64,000 nucleotides of DNA from Sorghum bicolor (taxonomy: Eukaryota; Streptophyta; Magnoliopsida; Poales; Poaceae). The position numbers and the translations under genes are program-made. Of this stretch, positions 31,825 through 42,620 are shown piece after piece; within the stretch, counting starts at the first letter, position 1; each line of letters opens with the position of its first letter. Location: NCBI RefSeq assembly GCF_000003195.3, contig NC_012870.2, positions 5,820,501 to 5,884,500 on the forward strand. Reading direction: 5' to 3'. Under the pieces are notes generated by a model. It was not told the DNA's origin, did not search any database, and was given only the letters and a program-made list of their open reading frames with translations.

Positions 31825-34623
31825 TCATACAAAGAAAAGAGTGCAATATAATACAAATGAATCATTTATCAAGAGATACTCCCCTGATTTCTGCAAGTCC
31901 CTAAGTCTTTTCATACCAATTCCTTCAACATATTTGTGAAACATAGAATATGGTAGAGACTTGGTGAATAAATCTGCTAGATTATCACATGACTTAGTTT
32001 GCAGAATCTCAATTTCCCCATTCTTTTGTAACTCATGGGGATAAAATAATTTTGGAGTAATATGCTTTGTTATGTTGCTCTTGATATATCCTGATTCCAT
32101 TTGTACAACACAAGCAGCATTATCCTCAAAAATAATTGTTGGTGCATCAAGTGCACCAATTCCACATGATTTTAATATGTGGTCTACCATTCTGCGAAGC
32201 CATACACACTCACGTGATGCTTCATATAATGCTATAATTTCAGAATGGTTGGTGGAAGTAGATACTAATGTCTGCTTGGATGATTTCCAAGAGATTGTTG
32301 TTCCACCATTTAAAAATACAAAACCAGTTTGGAATTTACCATTATGGGGATCTGATAAATATCCAGCATCTGTATAACCCAATAAATTTTGATCTTGATT
32401 TTTGCTGTAAAATAATCCAAGATCCCTTGTACCATTGAGGTACCTAAATATGGTCTTAACTCCTACCCAATGACGCTTGGTAGGGGTTGCACTGTGTCTT
32501 GCTAATAGGTTAACTGCAAAAGCAATACCCGGCCGGGTACTATTAGCAAGATACATAAGTGCTCCGATAGCACTTAGATATGGGACTTCAGGTCCTAAAA
32601 TCTTTTCACCTTCCTCCCTAGGTCTGAAAGGATCTTTCTCTATGTCCAAAGACCTTACAACCATGGGGGTTTTACATGGGTATGCTTTATCCATATTGAA
32701 TTTCTCCAACATTTTCTGGATATAGGCAGCTTGGTAAATAAAAATCCCAGATAAAAAATGCTCAAGTTGTAAACCTAAGCAAAATTTGGTCTGACCCAAA
32801 TCTTTTATTTCGAACTCCGCTTTCAAATGATGACGTGCTTCATTAATATCATGCTCATTGCCAATGATATTTATATCATCAACATATACAGATATAATGC
32901 AAAAACCCTTTTGGGATTTTTTAATGACGACACATGGACAGTCATCATTATTTGTGTATCCTTTATGTGTAAGGAATTCACTTAACCGATTGTACCACAT
33001 TCGGCCTGATTGTTTTAAGCCATATAATGACTTCTGCAATTTAACACAAAACATGTTGCGATTTGCCTCAGAATTTGGTATACTAATTCCATCAGGAACT
33101 TTCATGTATATCTCAGAATCCAATGACCCATATAAATATGCGGTCACTACGTCCATCAACTGCATAGATAGACAATTTTGAACTGCCAAAGATATTAAAT
33201 ATCGAAATGTTATGCCACTCATAACTGGAGAATATGTTTCATTGAAATCAACACCAGGTCTTTGGGTAAAACCTTGTGCTACAAGCCTTGCTTTATATCT
33301 CACCACTTCGTTGTTTTCATTCCGTTTCCGGACAAAAACCCATTTATATCTAACAGGATGGATACCAGGAGGTGTTGGCAATATAGCCGAAAACACTTCC
33401 CTTTTTGAAAGCGAGGCTATCTCTGTTTCTATTGCATCCTTCCACTTGTTCCAGTCCGAGCGTTTCTTACACTCTACCATGGATTTTGGATCTGGATCAT
33501 TTTGAAGGATTTCAGCAATTTGTTCAGAGAAATAAATGTCGACAATTGTAGCTTTACAATCATAGGACTCTCCAGTCTCTATATAATTAATGGCAATTTC
33601 ATCTACCCTTGATGGATCATCATTATTTCCCAAAATGACTGATCTAGGGTTTCTTGATGTCCTAAATTTAGTGTTTATACACATAAGTGGGTCAGGTAAC
33701 ATATCAAATCTTTTCAAAAGATATTGATTAGTCACTAGGTGTATATCAACAGAAAGTTGATCTTCGTTTACTACTTTCTTTTGTTTCTTATCTTGCACCT
33801 TGGAATTGTCTATCCCCCTCTTGTTTCCAAGAGGGATTACATGAGTGGTTTTATTTGGTACCTCCACTCTTTCTGGCACATTCCTTGCAGGATAGAAAGA
33901 TTTAACAACACCTTTATAGTTAGTAAACGCATCTGGCAGATTATTTGCAATATTTTGCAAATCAATAAGTCTCTGAACCTGAAGTTCAGTTTCCATAGTA
34001 CGTGGATCAGATGATGAAATGCTTTCCGCATTCCAATTAATTTCTCGGCATTCATTTTGGTACATTTCTCCCCCTAATGCCGGAAAATGATTCTCATTAA
34101 AAATACAATCAGCGAACCGGGCCGTAAATAGATCCCCTGTGAGAGGTTCTAAATACTTAATGATCGACGGAGATTTGAATCCCACATAGATCCCCAATTT
34201 TCTATGTGGTCTCGTAGCTGTTCGCTGAGGTGGTGAGATGGGCACATAAATTGCGCACCCAAATTTACGCAAATGGGAAATATTTGGAGGATCACCACGT
34301 ACTAATTGTAAAGGGGAATTATCATGATATGCAGTCGGTCGTAATTGGATTAATTCAACAGCATGTAGTACTGCGTGACCCCAACACGAAGTAGGCAACT
34401 TGCAATTCATCAACATTGGTCTTGCAATGAGTTTAATTCTCTTGATTAAAGATTCAGCCAAACCATTTTGAGTGTGGACATAGGGTACAGAATGCTGAAC
34501 TTGAATTCTCATTGCCATACAATAATCATTAAAAGCATGGGATGAAAATTCAGCAGCATTGTCCATTCGAATTGTTTGAATTCGATGTTCAGGATAATGT
34601 GACTTCAACTGATATCCGATGCC
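31825..34623 (-). pseudogene. Copia polyprotein: partial integrase, reverse transcriptase, RNase H
   Basis: One uninterrupted frame of about 930 codons. In order: the second half of the integrase core with DNAAEF (D about 22) and NGLAES (E about 58); the integrase C-terminal region; reverse transcriptase from about 410, with RYKARLVAQGF, LMDVVTAYL and the YVDD box at about 581; then RNase H with YTDAGY (about 753), HSE (about 796) and FEDNA (about 835). The first integrase Asp, the HHCC finger, protease and most of gag are missing, so it cannot be a complete polyprotein. The frame has no own ATG at its left limit; it opens at the deletion junction. That RT and RNase H motifs survive without stops is notable for a deleted element. 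An RT supplied in trans is still possible in principle, but I claim no activity. Confidence 0.9.
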
Positions 34624-34682
34624 CAAGTAGGATAATTGTGACCATTTAAAGCAAGTTCATCAAACTCTTTAGCCATGGCCAT
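34605..34682 (-). pseudogene. Gag N-terminal remnant of the copia element
   Basis: From ATG 34682 the minus strand encodes MAMAKEFDELALNGHNYPTW and a few more residues, the typical start of gag in a large grass copia group. It then meets a TGA at 34605-34607, within the integrase part. The junction lies near 34612-34620, where gag joins mid-integrase in another frame. Confidence 0.75.
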
Positions 34683-35570
34683 AGCCTACAAAGTAATACC
34701 ATTTGATTTAATAAATTTACTCCAAGTAAATTATAATTATGATGGTAAGCAAAATGTTGTAATAAAATGCAAATTAATTTAATTAGCATAGCTCATCTTG
34801 ATTTAAGATATCACTAGGTAGACAAAGATCATATAATATTTAGGACAACTCTCAAAAATTTGTATACATATGGTTAGATAATCTCAAATGTCATAAGACA
34901 TAGAGTAGATCTTAATAGTAGGCAAATATTTTGCTGTCTTAGCACGGTCTCTGGGCCGAATAATCCAAATATTGAATTAAACGTAGCCAATGCTAAGAAC
35001 TCTACTACGCCATATATAAACAAATTAATGATTAAAGCATGGTAATCACTGCAATAGTGTAAGCCATAAATGATCTTGGTCTAATCCTTTATTTTGGGGT
35101 ATATATTCAGTAGGTAATCATCTAGTCAAGAAGACTTGATGTAGACCCTTTTAAAAGTGTGAATAAATTCACTATCTTAGGCACTGTCTTTAGATTTAAA
35201 TAATCGACAGAAAATTTGAATCATAGCCAATGCCTTGAATATTTTAAAAAATATTCTCCCCAAAATAAATAATTAAGCTATGCATAAATTAATTGCTGCA
35301 ATTCATCAGAAATAAACTAATGGATAAAATAACAGAGAGATTGAATATGTGATATAATTATTATAATGACACAACAAGTATGAGAGTGATCATGAAATAA
35401 CACAAACATACTAGCATTCTATATTAGAATCCGAATTTGCATAAGTACAAATAAACAAACACATTTGTACAAGTCCACAATCACATCAGTGTTCTAATCT
35501 TTCAAGAATAAAAACACTAATATTGATAATATAGCAGAAATTAGCATAGTCTAATTAAAGATTAAGAACT
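34683..35570 (-). other. AT-rich part of the copia leader
   Basis: No open frame of note and no known domain. It lies between the GC-rich leader and the gag start; it may be an intron-like or untranslated stretch. Confidence 0.4.
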
Positions 35571-37073
35571 AATACTACTGGAATTCACAAATTCGAAATA
35601 AAGCAACAAAAATAAAGAAGAACGTCTTCTGGCCCGGACCAAAACTGTCGTCCCAAGAAGCAACCGCCGCCGCCGGCGGGTGGGGCAGGCCGCAACCTGG
35701 GCCTGGGCTGCCAATTCGGCCCACGAGTGTGCCCCCCACCCCCTTTCCCCTGGCCCATATAAAAGGGCGGCAGTTAGGGTTGAACCCTAACTGCCACCAC
35801 CTCCACCACGGCCAGGGGCGCCGCCGCCGCCCTGGGTAGCTCCGGCGCCGCCGCCCTCCGCCCTCCGAGGTGCGCCGCCGTCCCCACTCCATCGTCGTCC
35901 TCCACACGCGACTTGGGAAGGAGCGAAGCCCCCAGCCCCCAACTCAGTCCGCCATGGACGGCGGCCGGCCGGCGGCCAGGGGCCCCTTCCCCCTGGTTCC
36001 TCCATCTTCTTCTCTGTCGCCGGTCAGGAGGACCCGACGCAGATCGAGGGAAGGTCGAGCCTTGGCCTAGGCTTGGTCGCCAATGACCAGCCGGTGGCCG
36101 TCGGCTTCCTTCCCCGCGCCAGAAGCTGCTCAAGCAGAGGGAGGGGTGCGCCCCTCCGCGGGTGCGCCACCATCGCCGTCCGTGCCCGGGCTGGCGTGCC
36201 CGTTCTCGAGTGCCCGGACGCGGCCGTTCGCGCGAGGGCTTGCCTGCGCGCGCGCGGACGGGCCGTGCGGCACTGAGATCCAGGTACGACGGATGGTGGG
36301 GCTCCCGGCCGTGTCGGCGATGTTGACGGCCGGGGGTGTGGACGGCGTAGGTGGAGGCGGTGCAGCGAGGGCGGGGTCGAGGATTCGCCGGCGTCCCTGG
36401 AGAAGAGGCGGAGCGGAGGTGCGGCCCAGCGCGCTGCGATGGTCGCGAGCGGCCGAGGAGTCGCCGATCCGTTCGGCAGCGGGGTCGACTGGGAACCGGC
36501 TGCAGTACGCCTCGTTCGCGGAAGGCGCCGCAGCCGAAGACGATGGTGCTGCCCTGGTGTCGGTGAAGCCAGGCGGTACGGCCGAAGACGATGGACCGGC
36601 CTTCGGGTTCATGGCGGCGAGCGCCACGGGTACCCAGGAGGACGTTCCCGGCGCCGTTCCCTAGAACGGGCACCAGGGAAGGTGCTGGACGGAGGCCTCC
36701 CCCTGTCCAGGACTCCAGTTCGCCGGCAAACCCATCACTGGGTCAACCGGTGCCACTGGAGCGGAAGCACGACGTCCGCGTCGACGACGACGACGTACGC
36801 CCTCCACCGGAGCACCAGCGCCGCGGCTCTCTCCGAGGAGATTCCGCAGTGCGTTGAGGAGGGAGTCCCGGATGTGCTCGTTGTCGAACGGCACCCCGAT
36901 GCGACAGGCGCGGTAGTAGATCATGAAGACGAGTCGAAGAACGAGTTGTGCAGACGGTACGTACGGCCGTGGAGGCATTGTACCTTGTTTCGCTTTCCAA
37001 CTCCGGTGATCGCCGGAAACACGGACGGCTCCGGCGCCTGGTGAACTGCTCCCGGCCTTCTCTTCTCAGTGTA
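35571..37073 (-). other. GC-rich leader of the copia element, possible captured sequence
   Basis: About 1.4 kb of sharply GC-rich sequence inside an otherwise AT-rich element, with long open frames on both strands: minus 36673-35774 (299 codons), minus 36627-36130 (165), minus 36978-36661 (105), plus 36083-36664 (193). The minus frame at 36978-36661 has a coding-looking GC-third-position stretch (LRLVFMIYYRACRIGVPFDN). I recognise no domain in any frame. It could be transduced host sequence or the family's own leader. Confidence 0.45.
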
Positions 37074-37087
37074 GAGCGCTGATAACG
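37074..37087 (-). other. Primer-binding-site-like sequence of the copia element
   Basis: On the minus strand CGTTATCAGCGCTC directly follows the 5' LTR; it resembles the iMet complement TGGTATCAGAGC with mismatches and the TTATCAGCGC variant common in copia elements. Confidence 0.55.
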
Positions 37088-37259
37088 TGTTGTGATATGT
37101 ATGTAATAGGAACAGTAGAAAGTGAACAGTAGTCTTTATTGATGAACAGATACATGCCCTCGATGGGGGGGGGGCCGAGTGGAAGGCCCCGCTCTCCTTC
37201 CACGATCGGGTGAGTGGAAGGAAGAACCGTCATTAGCAGCATAAAGAATATTAAGAATA
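37088..37259 (-). repeat. 5' LTR of the copia element, truncated
   Basis: Matches the 3' LTR from TGTTGTGATATG to AAGAATATTAAGAATA, then departs; the last ~9 bases (TTCTTAACA in plus sense) are missing. It includes a run of about ten Gs near 37165. Confidence 0.85.
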
Positions 37260-37411
37260 CGACGGTAGATCGGTGGCGCATTCGGCAGACAGCAAAAATA
37301 TCCAACTTTTCGAGTATTGACATGATCAAAGACAGCGCATGACACGATCGCACACACTGTGTCACTGACGGCGGCCGGGCAGCAGCCAGACCAGAAGCAG
37401 CAGCAGCTCCG

Positions 37412-37885
37412 TCAGACCAAGGCCACCACCTTCCCGTGCCGGCGGTGGGCATGTGCCCTCCTCCCCGCGGCGTCACCAACGCAGCTCTGGCTCCTCGGGT
37501 ACAGCGCGCCGGGGCCGTCGCCGGCGTCGGCCCCGAACTCGCACGGCGCGTCCTCGTCGATCCGCGCCATGGACAGCGAGGCGGCCATGCTCTGGCTCCT
37601 GGCCACGGCCTGCAGCTCGGCGCGCCGCTGCTCCACGCGGCGCTGCGACGCGGCGCGGACCAGCTCCCGCAGGTCCTCGTCGGCGCCGGACCCGGCGCCA
37701 CCCCGCCAGTCGGCGCTGTGGCTCCGCGACAGCGGCGCCGGCACGAACACGGGGTAGCCGAACCCGGCGTCGGCGGGGACGTAGCGCGCGCACCCCGTCA
37801 GCCCCCGCACGTACATGTCCCGCGCCCGCCCCAGCGCCCGCGCCGGCGCACGCCATAGCCACCGGAGCTTGCTCCCCCGGCTCAT
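37412..37885 (-). CDS. Plant-specific small protein with RARD..YV and RIDED.PCEF motifs
   Basis: Single-exon frame, 157 codons from MSRGSKLRWLWRAPARALGR; an in-frame ATG six codons earlier (37903) is less family-like. Visible marks: basic N-terminus with ARDMYVRGLTGCA, then PLSRSHS, DEDLRELVRAASQR in the middle, MARIDEDAPCEFGAD near residue 115 and LYPRSQS close to the end. The same order occurs in an uncharacterised land-plant family; I know no biochemical function and give no symbol. No signal peptide or membrane span. A TATA box lies about 170 bp upstream (38059-38066). The stop codon is only about 150 bp from the truncated 5' LTR of the copia element, which is read in the same direction, so the 3' UTR may be shortened or may run into the LTR. 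Confidence 0.75.
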   Translation of the reverse strand: MSRGSKLRWLWRAPARALGRARDMYVRGLTGCARYVPADAGFGYPVFVPAPLSRSHSADWRGGAGSGADEDLRELVRAASQRRVEQRRAELQAVARSQSMAASLSMARIDEDAPCEFGADAGDGPGALYPRSQSCVGDAAGRRAHAHRRHGKVVALV

Positions 37886-38058
37886 CCCCACCACCAACAC
37901 CAAAGCGCCTCGAAGCGCGGTGGCGGGAGTGTCGTGCGAACGAACTAGTGCTGTATGATGCAGATGCTTGCTTTGGAGAATTATTGGGTGCGGAGCTTTT
38001 TCTGGAAATAATAATGGAGTGGCTCTGAGGTTTAGCGATTCTGGTGAGTGCCTGTGCT

Positions 38059-38066
38059 TTATATAT
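38059..38066 (-). promoter_or_regulatory. TATA box of the small plant-specific gene
   Basis: Minus-strand TATATAAAGC, about 170 bp before the chosen ATG, with a GC-rich stretch upstream including (GC)n at about 38129-38143. Confidence 0.6.
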
Positions 38067-38099
38067 CATTGCTGGTGCCTGGTGGTGGGATCGGGGACC

Positions 38100-39067
38100 C
38101 GCGGCCGGAGCCGCCGAGTAGGGACGTCGCGCGCGCGCGCGCGAGCTAGTCGTCCCGACTGGCATTGGGGCTGCCGGGCGAGAAACTGCGGGTTTTGCTT
38201 GGGCAAAGCTGTGGGCTGCTGGTTCAGCTGCGTCTGCGTGCACGCGCCCACCGCAAGTCTCGTCTGTCGTCTCCCAGCAAATTCGGCATTTCGCGGTAGT
38301 GGTTGGTTGGGCTTCTAGACGAAGAGGGAGTGACACTGACACAAAAGCCAGCGTGTGACGTGGCAGCTGCAGTGGAGTGTATGTAGTCCATCGGGCTGAC
38401 TTGGGAACTCCATTTTTTCTCCTTTTATATATGTTTTTTTATTGGCTGGTACGTAGCCTGGAGATCGGATAGCTACTCCCAACTTCCCACGCAAGTGTTT
38501 GAGAATTTCAACTGCTGGTAAGCACGTGCTCAGCCATGTGCCTTAACATACTGAAATTATGAACCCATACATGTTATTTAATAAGGCGGTTGGTTAGTGA
38601 AATAAAATGATCATCATTATCTTACTCTTTAGTTTTTATTTGCTTTGTGAAATAGAATAAGTTGATCCACCACCATCATATTTCTTACAAGCTAATAATT
38701 AGAGCATTTTCAAGAGCTTTTCCAAAAACTCACTCTCTAGATAATCATATGAAGAGTCATTTGCATAAAAATTACTTTTTATATCTTTGCACTTTCAAAC
38801 AGTTTTTCTATGTCTTGTTTGCACTTAATTGGAACGTGATATACATAGGTTCGTGATTTTTTTTTGAACACAGGGTGTGTACGCCACATATTAGTAGGGA
38901 TATGAATATACATGACGAACAACTTTCGCTACTGTAGAACTTTTTAAAAAAGTGGCCAAAGGCAAAATTGTGATCTTTGGTGTAACTTTTTCAAACAAAA
39001 TAATATATCAAATAATAACAAAATTGTGATCGTCTTGATTGCATCTCTTGTACGTTTGTACAAATAA
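38100..39067. other. Promoter-side flank and AT-rich spacer
   Basis: GC-rich until about 38400 (upstream region of the minus-strand gene), then AT-rich. No other gene seen. Confidence 0.45.
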
Positions 39068-39305
39068 GGTCTCGTTTAGATGTGAAAAAATTTTGGATTT
39101 TATTACTGTAGCACTTTTGTTTGTTTGTGGTAAATATTGTCCAATCATAGACTAACTAGGTTCAAAAGATTCGTCTCGCGATTTACAGCCAAACTGTGTG
39201 ATTAGTTTTCGTCTATATTTAATGCTTCATGCATGTGCCGTAAAATTCGATGTGACAGGAAATCTTGAAAACTTTTTGGCTTTTCGGGGTGAACTAAACA
39301 AGGCC
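39068..39305. mobile_element. MITE, GGCCTTGTTTAGTT family, TAA duplication
   Basis: GGTCTCGTTTAGATG at the left, GAACTAAACAAGGCC at the right, TAA on both sides. 238 bp, with family blocks CTGTAGCACTTTTGTTTG and TTCGTCTCGCGATTTACAG. Confidence 0.85.
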
Positions 39306-40975
39306 TAAACGATCTCAACATACATGTGCACAATATCCTAGCAAAAAATCTCGGATGAAGATTGCCATGGCATGATTTCGTTCACTATAGTTTTTGCAAG
39401 CTTGCAGCGTCAGGATAAGAAAAGGAAAGACCAGCCGAGATATTCTTTATTTTTACCATTATTTTTAATTATATAAATATATTATTACATTAAAATATAA
39501 AATTAATAAAAATCAAGGGCTATTTTGTTCAAGATATTACTTCTTGGGGAGTAAAGAGTGTACCGTGGCAAACTCTTTAAAGAAATTGCTCAGTTTTTTT
39601 CACTAAAATATAAATTCCTATCAATTATAAAGAATATAGAGAGTTTTTTAGAATTACTTTTAGTATTAGTACGAGGAATGAAGTCATTCCACTAAATTTA
39701 AGGAATAGACTCACCATGCAACTACGCTATCTAAAATGGGTTGGTTTTGGTTGTTACCTTCTTAGGTTTCAAGTTGTGTTACTGGTTATTCTTGCAGCTT
39801 TAAGTTGTTTGTCCATTTTTGACTTATTCTTCTTTTTTAATATAATCATGGGCTCACTTGTTTGATTTATATAGACAAGGCGCAAGACCTTGCAGTGTGT
39901 GATCTACATAGTTGTGGCATGCAAGCCCTTAGTGCCACGCCAGCATTGTTGGCCGTCTTTGCTGGAGTTTGCCTAGCCTTCAGCCTTGTATGGTAAGAAT
40001 ATAATTAGAACAATATGTTTGGATGTTTTACTAGCATTTGTTTTGGTTCTTGTGGAATCAAGTTTTCACCTCGCTTTCTTGGGCGAGCCAATCCGAATCT
40101 ATTAGATCAGCAGTGCTAGCTTTTCCAGGCGAGACGACATGAGAAATGTGAGCAAGAAAATCAGATGTGCCCTAAATGATTAAGACAATTCCTATCCAAC
40201 CACACAATACTAGTAGTTCCTTGAAATGATGAGAATTTGTATTTGGGCTAGATGCTTAAGTTTTGAAACCACTAGACACCCAATTCAAGTAATATGAATT
40301 TTCTTTGTGGAAAAAGTCCATATTACTCCCTAAGTAAGCATATGTGTCCAAATAACCCCCTAGACTAATATTTTGTTCGATTTACTACCTGCAACTATTT
40401 TAGTTGATTTAGTTTACTCGTTAATAGGATTTATCTTTTTGTTTTCTGTGTGCAATTTGTGTTTTTTTTCAAAAAAGAAAAAAATATAAGGTGACAATGA
40501 ACATAAAGATTATGTTAAAACTATCCACCACTATGATTTTTTTATTAACTTGAGCGCTGAGGACATATAGTAACAAACTAACCAATATAAAAAATACAAA
40601 AAAATGCTTAAAAATCAAATGTAGTTCTTAGGCGTCACTCTAACAAGTTTAAACTTAAAACTCAACTTATCATACATAGATAAACATAAATGAATTTTCC
40701 TATACAACTGGTCTTACTATACATATGTCAAATTGTGTGTTTGTGTGGGTGGTGGTGGGTAATCTGAACCCTTTTGTTTTGTTATTTATTTACTATGGCC
40801 TCGCTTCGGTATCTCTCCTCTTGACAAGTTGCTTTCATCCCTCACCTTTTCCTTACTCACAGAAGCCATAGCATGTCTTTCCAAACTTTCCTTGCATCGT
40901 TCAATTGGTACAATGTGACTACATGATATTTGCGATAGCTAGAGCTCAGAGAGCTACGGATGGTTTAAAGATTTA
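39306..40975. other. AT-rich spacer
   Basis: No open frame of note, no recognised element. It may hold worn repeats beyond recognition by eye. Confidence 0.45.
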
Positions 40976-41203
40976 CTCCCTCCATTCCTAAATTACTGTT
41001 ATTTTCGCTTTTCGAGAAATAATTTTGACTAATTTTATATAAAATATTAATACTACTGTACATAATTAATATCATTAGATAGATTGTTAAATCTATTTTT
41101 ATAATAATTTTTTTATAGATTAAAATGTTGTAGCCATTTTTTATAAATCTAGTCAAATTTACACATAAACAAAAAAACGACGGTTATTTAGGGACGGAAG
41201 GAG
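40976..41203. mobile_element. Stowaway MITE, TA duplication
   Basis: CTCCCTCCATTCC..GGGACGGAAGGAG, flanked by TA on both sides (40974-40975, 41204-41205). 228 bp; interior AT-rich. The ends are the Tc1/mariner-type Stowaway signature. Confidence 0.9.
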
Positions 41204-42142
41204 TAGGCCCTTAGAGCATCTCCAACAACTCCTTATCCCAACTTGCTATACTTTAAAATTTGTTAAAAGCATTAAAAACTCTCCTCCAATAACTCTTTAT
41301 CCCAACTTGACATCCATCGGCCTCAACTGCGGAGAAATCCGCGCGCGGCTGGAGCTTTGTATCGCGAATTTTGTCCCTCGCCGATCGCCGTCCCGCTCGA
41401 TCCCGCCTATTCCCGCGCGCGCGCCCCGGTCCAGAGTGGCGTTGCTCAGTTCTTGGTGGCCGACAAATCTTCCTGCTGCACTAGATGCAGGACATACGTG
41501 ACTGATGTACGTTGATTGATGGCCAGCGACAGCGATGTAGTGCCATTGAAAGCCCTAGTTTGGTTTGGATAATTGATGAAACCCTAGTACTAACCTCTAT
41601 ACTAAGTGTGTGTAGACTTAATGAGGTTGGTACATGCCAAGTGATGGAGCAAGTGATCATCATGGTGATGATGGTGATGACCACAAGATGATCAAGTGCT
41701 CAACTTGAAAAAGAAGGAAGAGAAAAACAAAACCCTATGGAGGTCAAGGCAAAGGTATTGCTTAGGGTTTTGGTTTTGGTGATCAAGACACCATAGAGGG
41801 TGTGATCACATTTAGGATAGATAGCCGTACTATAAAGAGAGGAATTCTTTGGCTAAGCGGTTATCGAGTGCCACTAGGTGTCATTGTTCTTGTGCATGCA
41901 TTTAGAACCTAGTGAGCTAACTTAACTCCTTCAAAGAAAATGTTTGCAAAATGCTAACACACGTGCACATGTTGGTTTACACGTTGTGGTGTTGGCACAC
42001 TTTGAGAAGGAGGTGGAGTTTGAAGGGTAGAGAGAGGATGGGTTCCTCTCGGCGCTTTTTGAGAAAATGAAGTGCATATTTTCTATTGCGCCGGTGGGAA
42101 AATTGGTGAAGTCGCGGGAGTGTTTCTCGCTGAGAAAACACT

Positions 42143-42560
42143 CACCGGACGCTGGCTCAGAGGCACCGGACGCTGTGTCTGAGCGTCCGGTGTGCAGGCT
42201 GCCTGGCTCAGCTAGGGTTAGGCACTGGACGCCAGGCACCGGACGCAAGCTGGAGCGTCTGGTGGTCTGAGTCCGGTGTCCGCGCGTTTTGCAACCCTCT
42301 CTGGGTGTGAGTCCGGTGAGCACCGGACGCTCAGGGTGCGTCCGGTGGCTTGCGTCCGGTGACCCTGCGAGTTTGCGGAGCTCTCTGCGCATGAGTCCGG
42401 TGTGCACCGGACGCGTCCGGTGCCAACCTGCTCAGCGTCCGGTGCACTGCAGGTGACCGTTAGACTCTGACACGAGCGTTTCAAAAGGTGACACGTGGCT
42501 AACGTTGGAGCACCGGACGCTGGTGTTGAGCGTCCGGTGCCCCTTTAAGAGCGTCCGGTG
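42143..42560. repeat. Inverted-decamer array in the LTR U3 region
   Basis: Thirteen exact CACCGGACGC or GCGTCCGGTG words plus about five one-base or shortened variants in 418 bp, in mixed orientation, some abutting: 42405-42422 is the perfect palindrome CACCGGACGCGTCCGGTG. Spacing is irregular, so it is not a simple tandem repeat. Confidence 0.9.
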
Positions 42561-42613
42561 ACCCCGTATTTCGCCCAGTGAGAGAGCCAACGGCTCTATT
42601 TGTTTGAGGGGTC

Positions 42614-42620
42614 TATAAAT
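42614..42620 (+). promoter_or_regulatory. TATA box of the solo LTR
   Basis: TCTATAAATAG about 55 bp after the last decamer; likely marks the start of the R region roughly 30 bp further on. Confidence 0.7.

Larger units (their letters stand above)
31307..37259 (-). mobile_element. Ty1/copia retrotransposon, internally deleted derivative
   Basis: Reading the minus strand: 5' LTR 37259-37088 (outer end missing), a primer-site-like stretch, a GC-rich leader, an AT-rich stretch, a gag start, a fused integrase-RT-RNase H frame, a purine tract and the 3' LTR 31533-31307. LTRs start TGTTGTGATATG on the plus strand. The integrase-before-RT order identifies Ty1/copia. Gag, protease and the N-terminal half of integrase are deleted. 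No 5-bp duplication can be tested, because the outer end of the 5' LTR is lost. Confidence 0.88.

Noticed and set aside
32072..33505. Plus-strand frames opposite the copia polyprotein
   Set aside because: Antisense shadows of the integrase/RT/RNase H frame.
35774..36673. 299-codon minus-strand frame as a gene
   Set aside because: Arg/Pro-rich translation of GC-rich DNA with competing frames on both strands; no recognisable domain. Kept only as part of the leader description.
42143..42560. Decamer array read as a CRISPR-like array
   Set aside because: Words are 10 bp, in mixed orientation with irregular spacing, inside an LTR of a plant retrotransposon; no cas genes and a eukaryotic genome.
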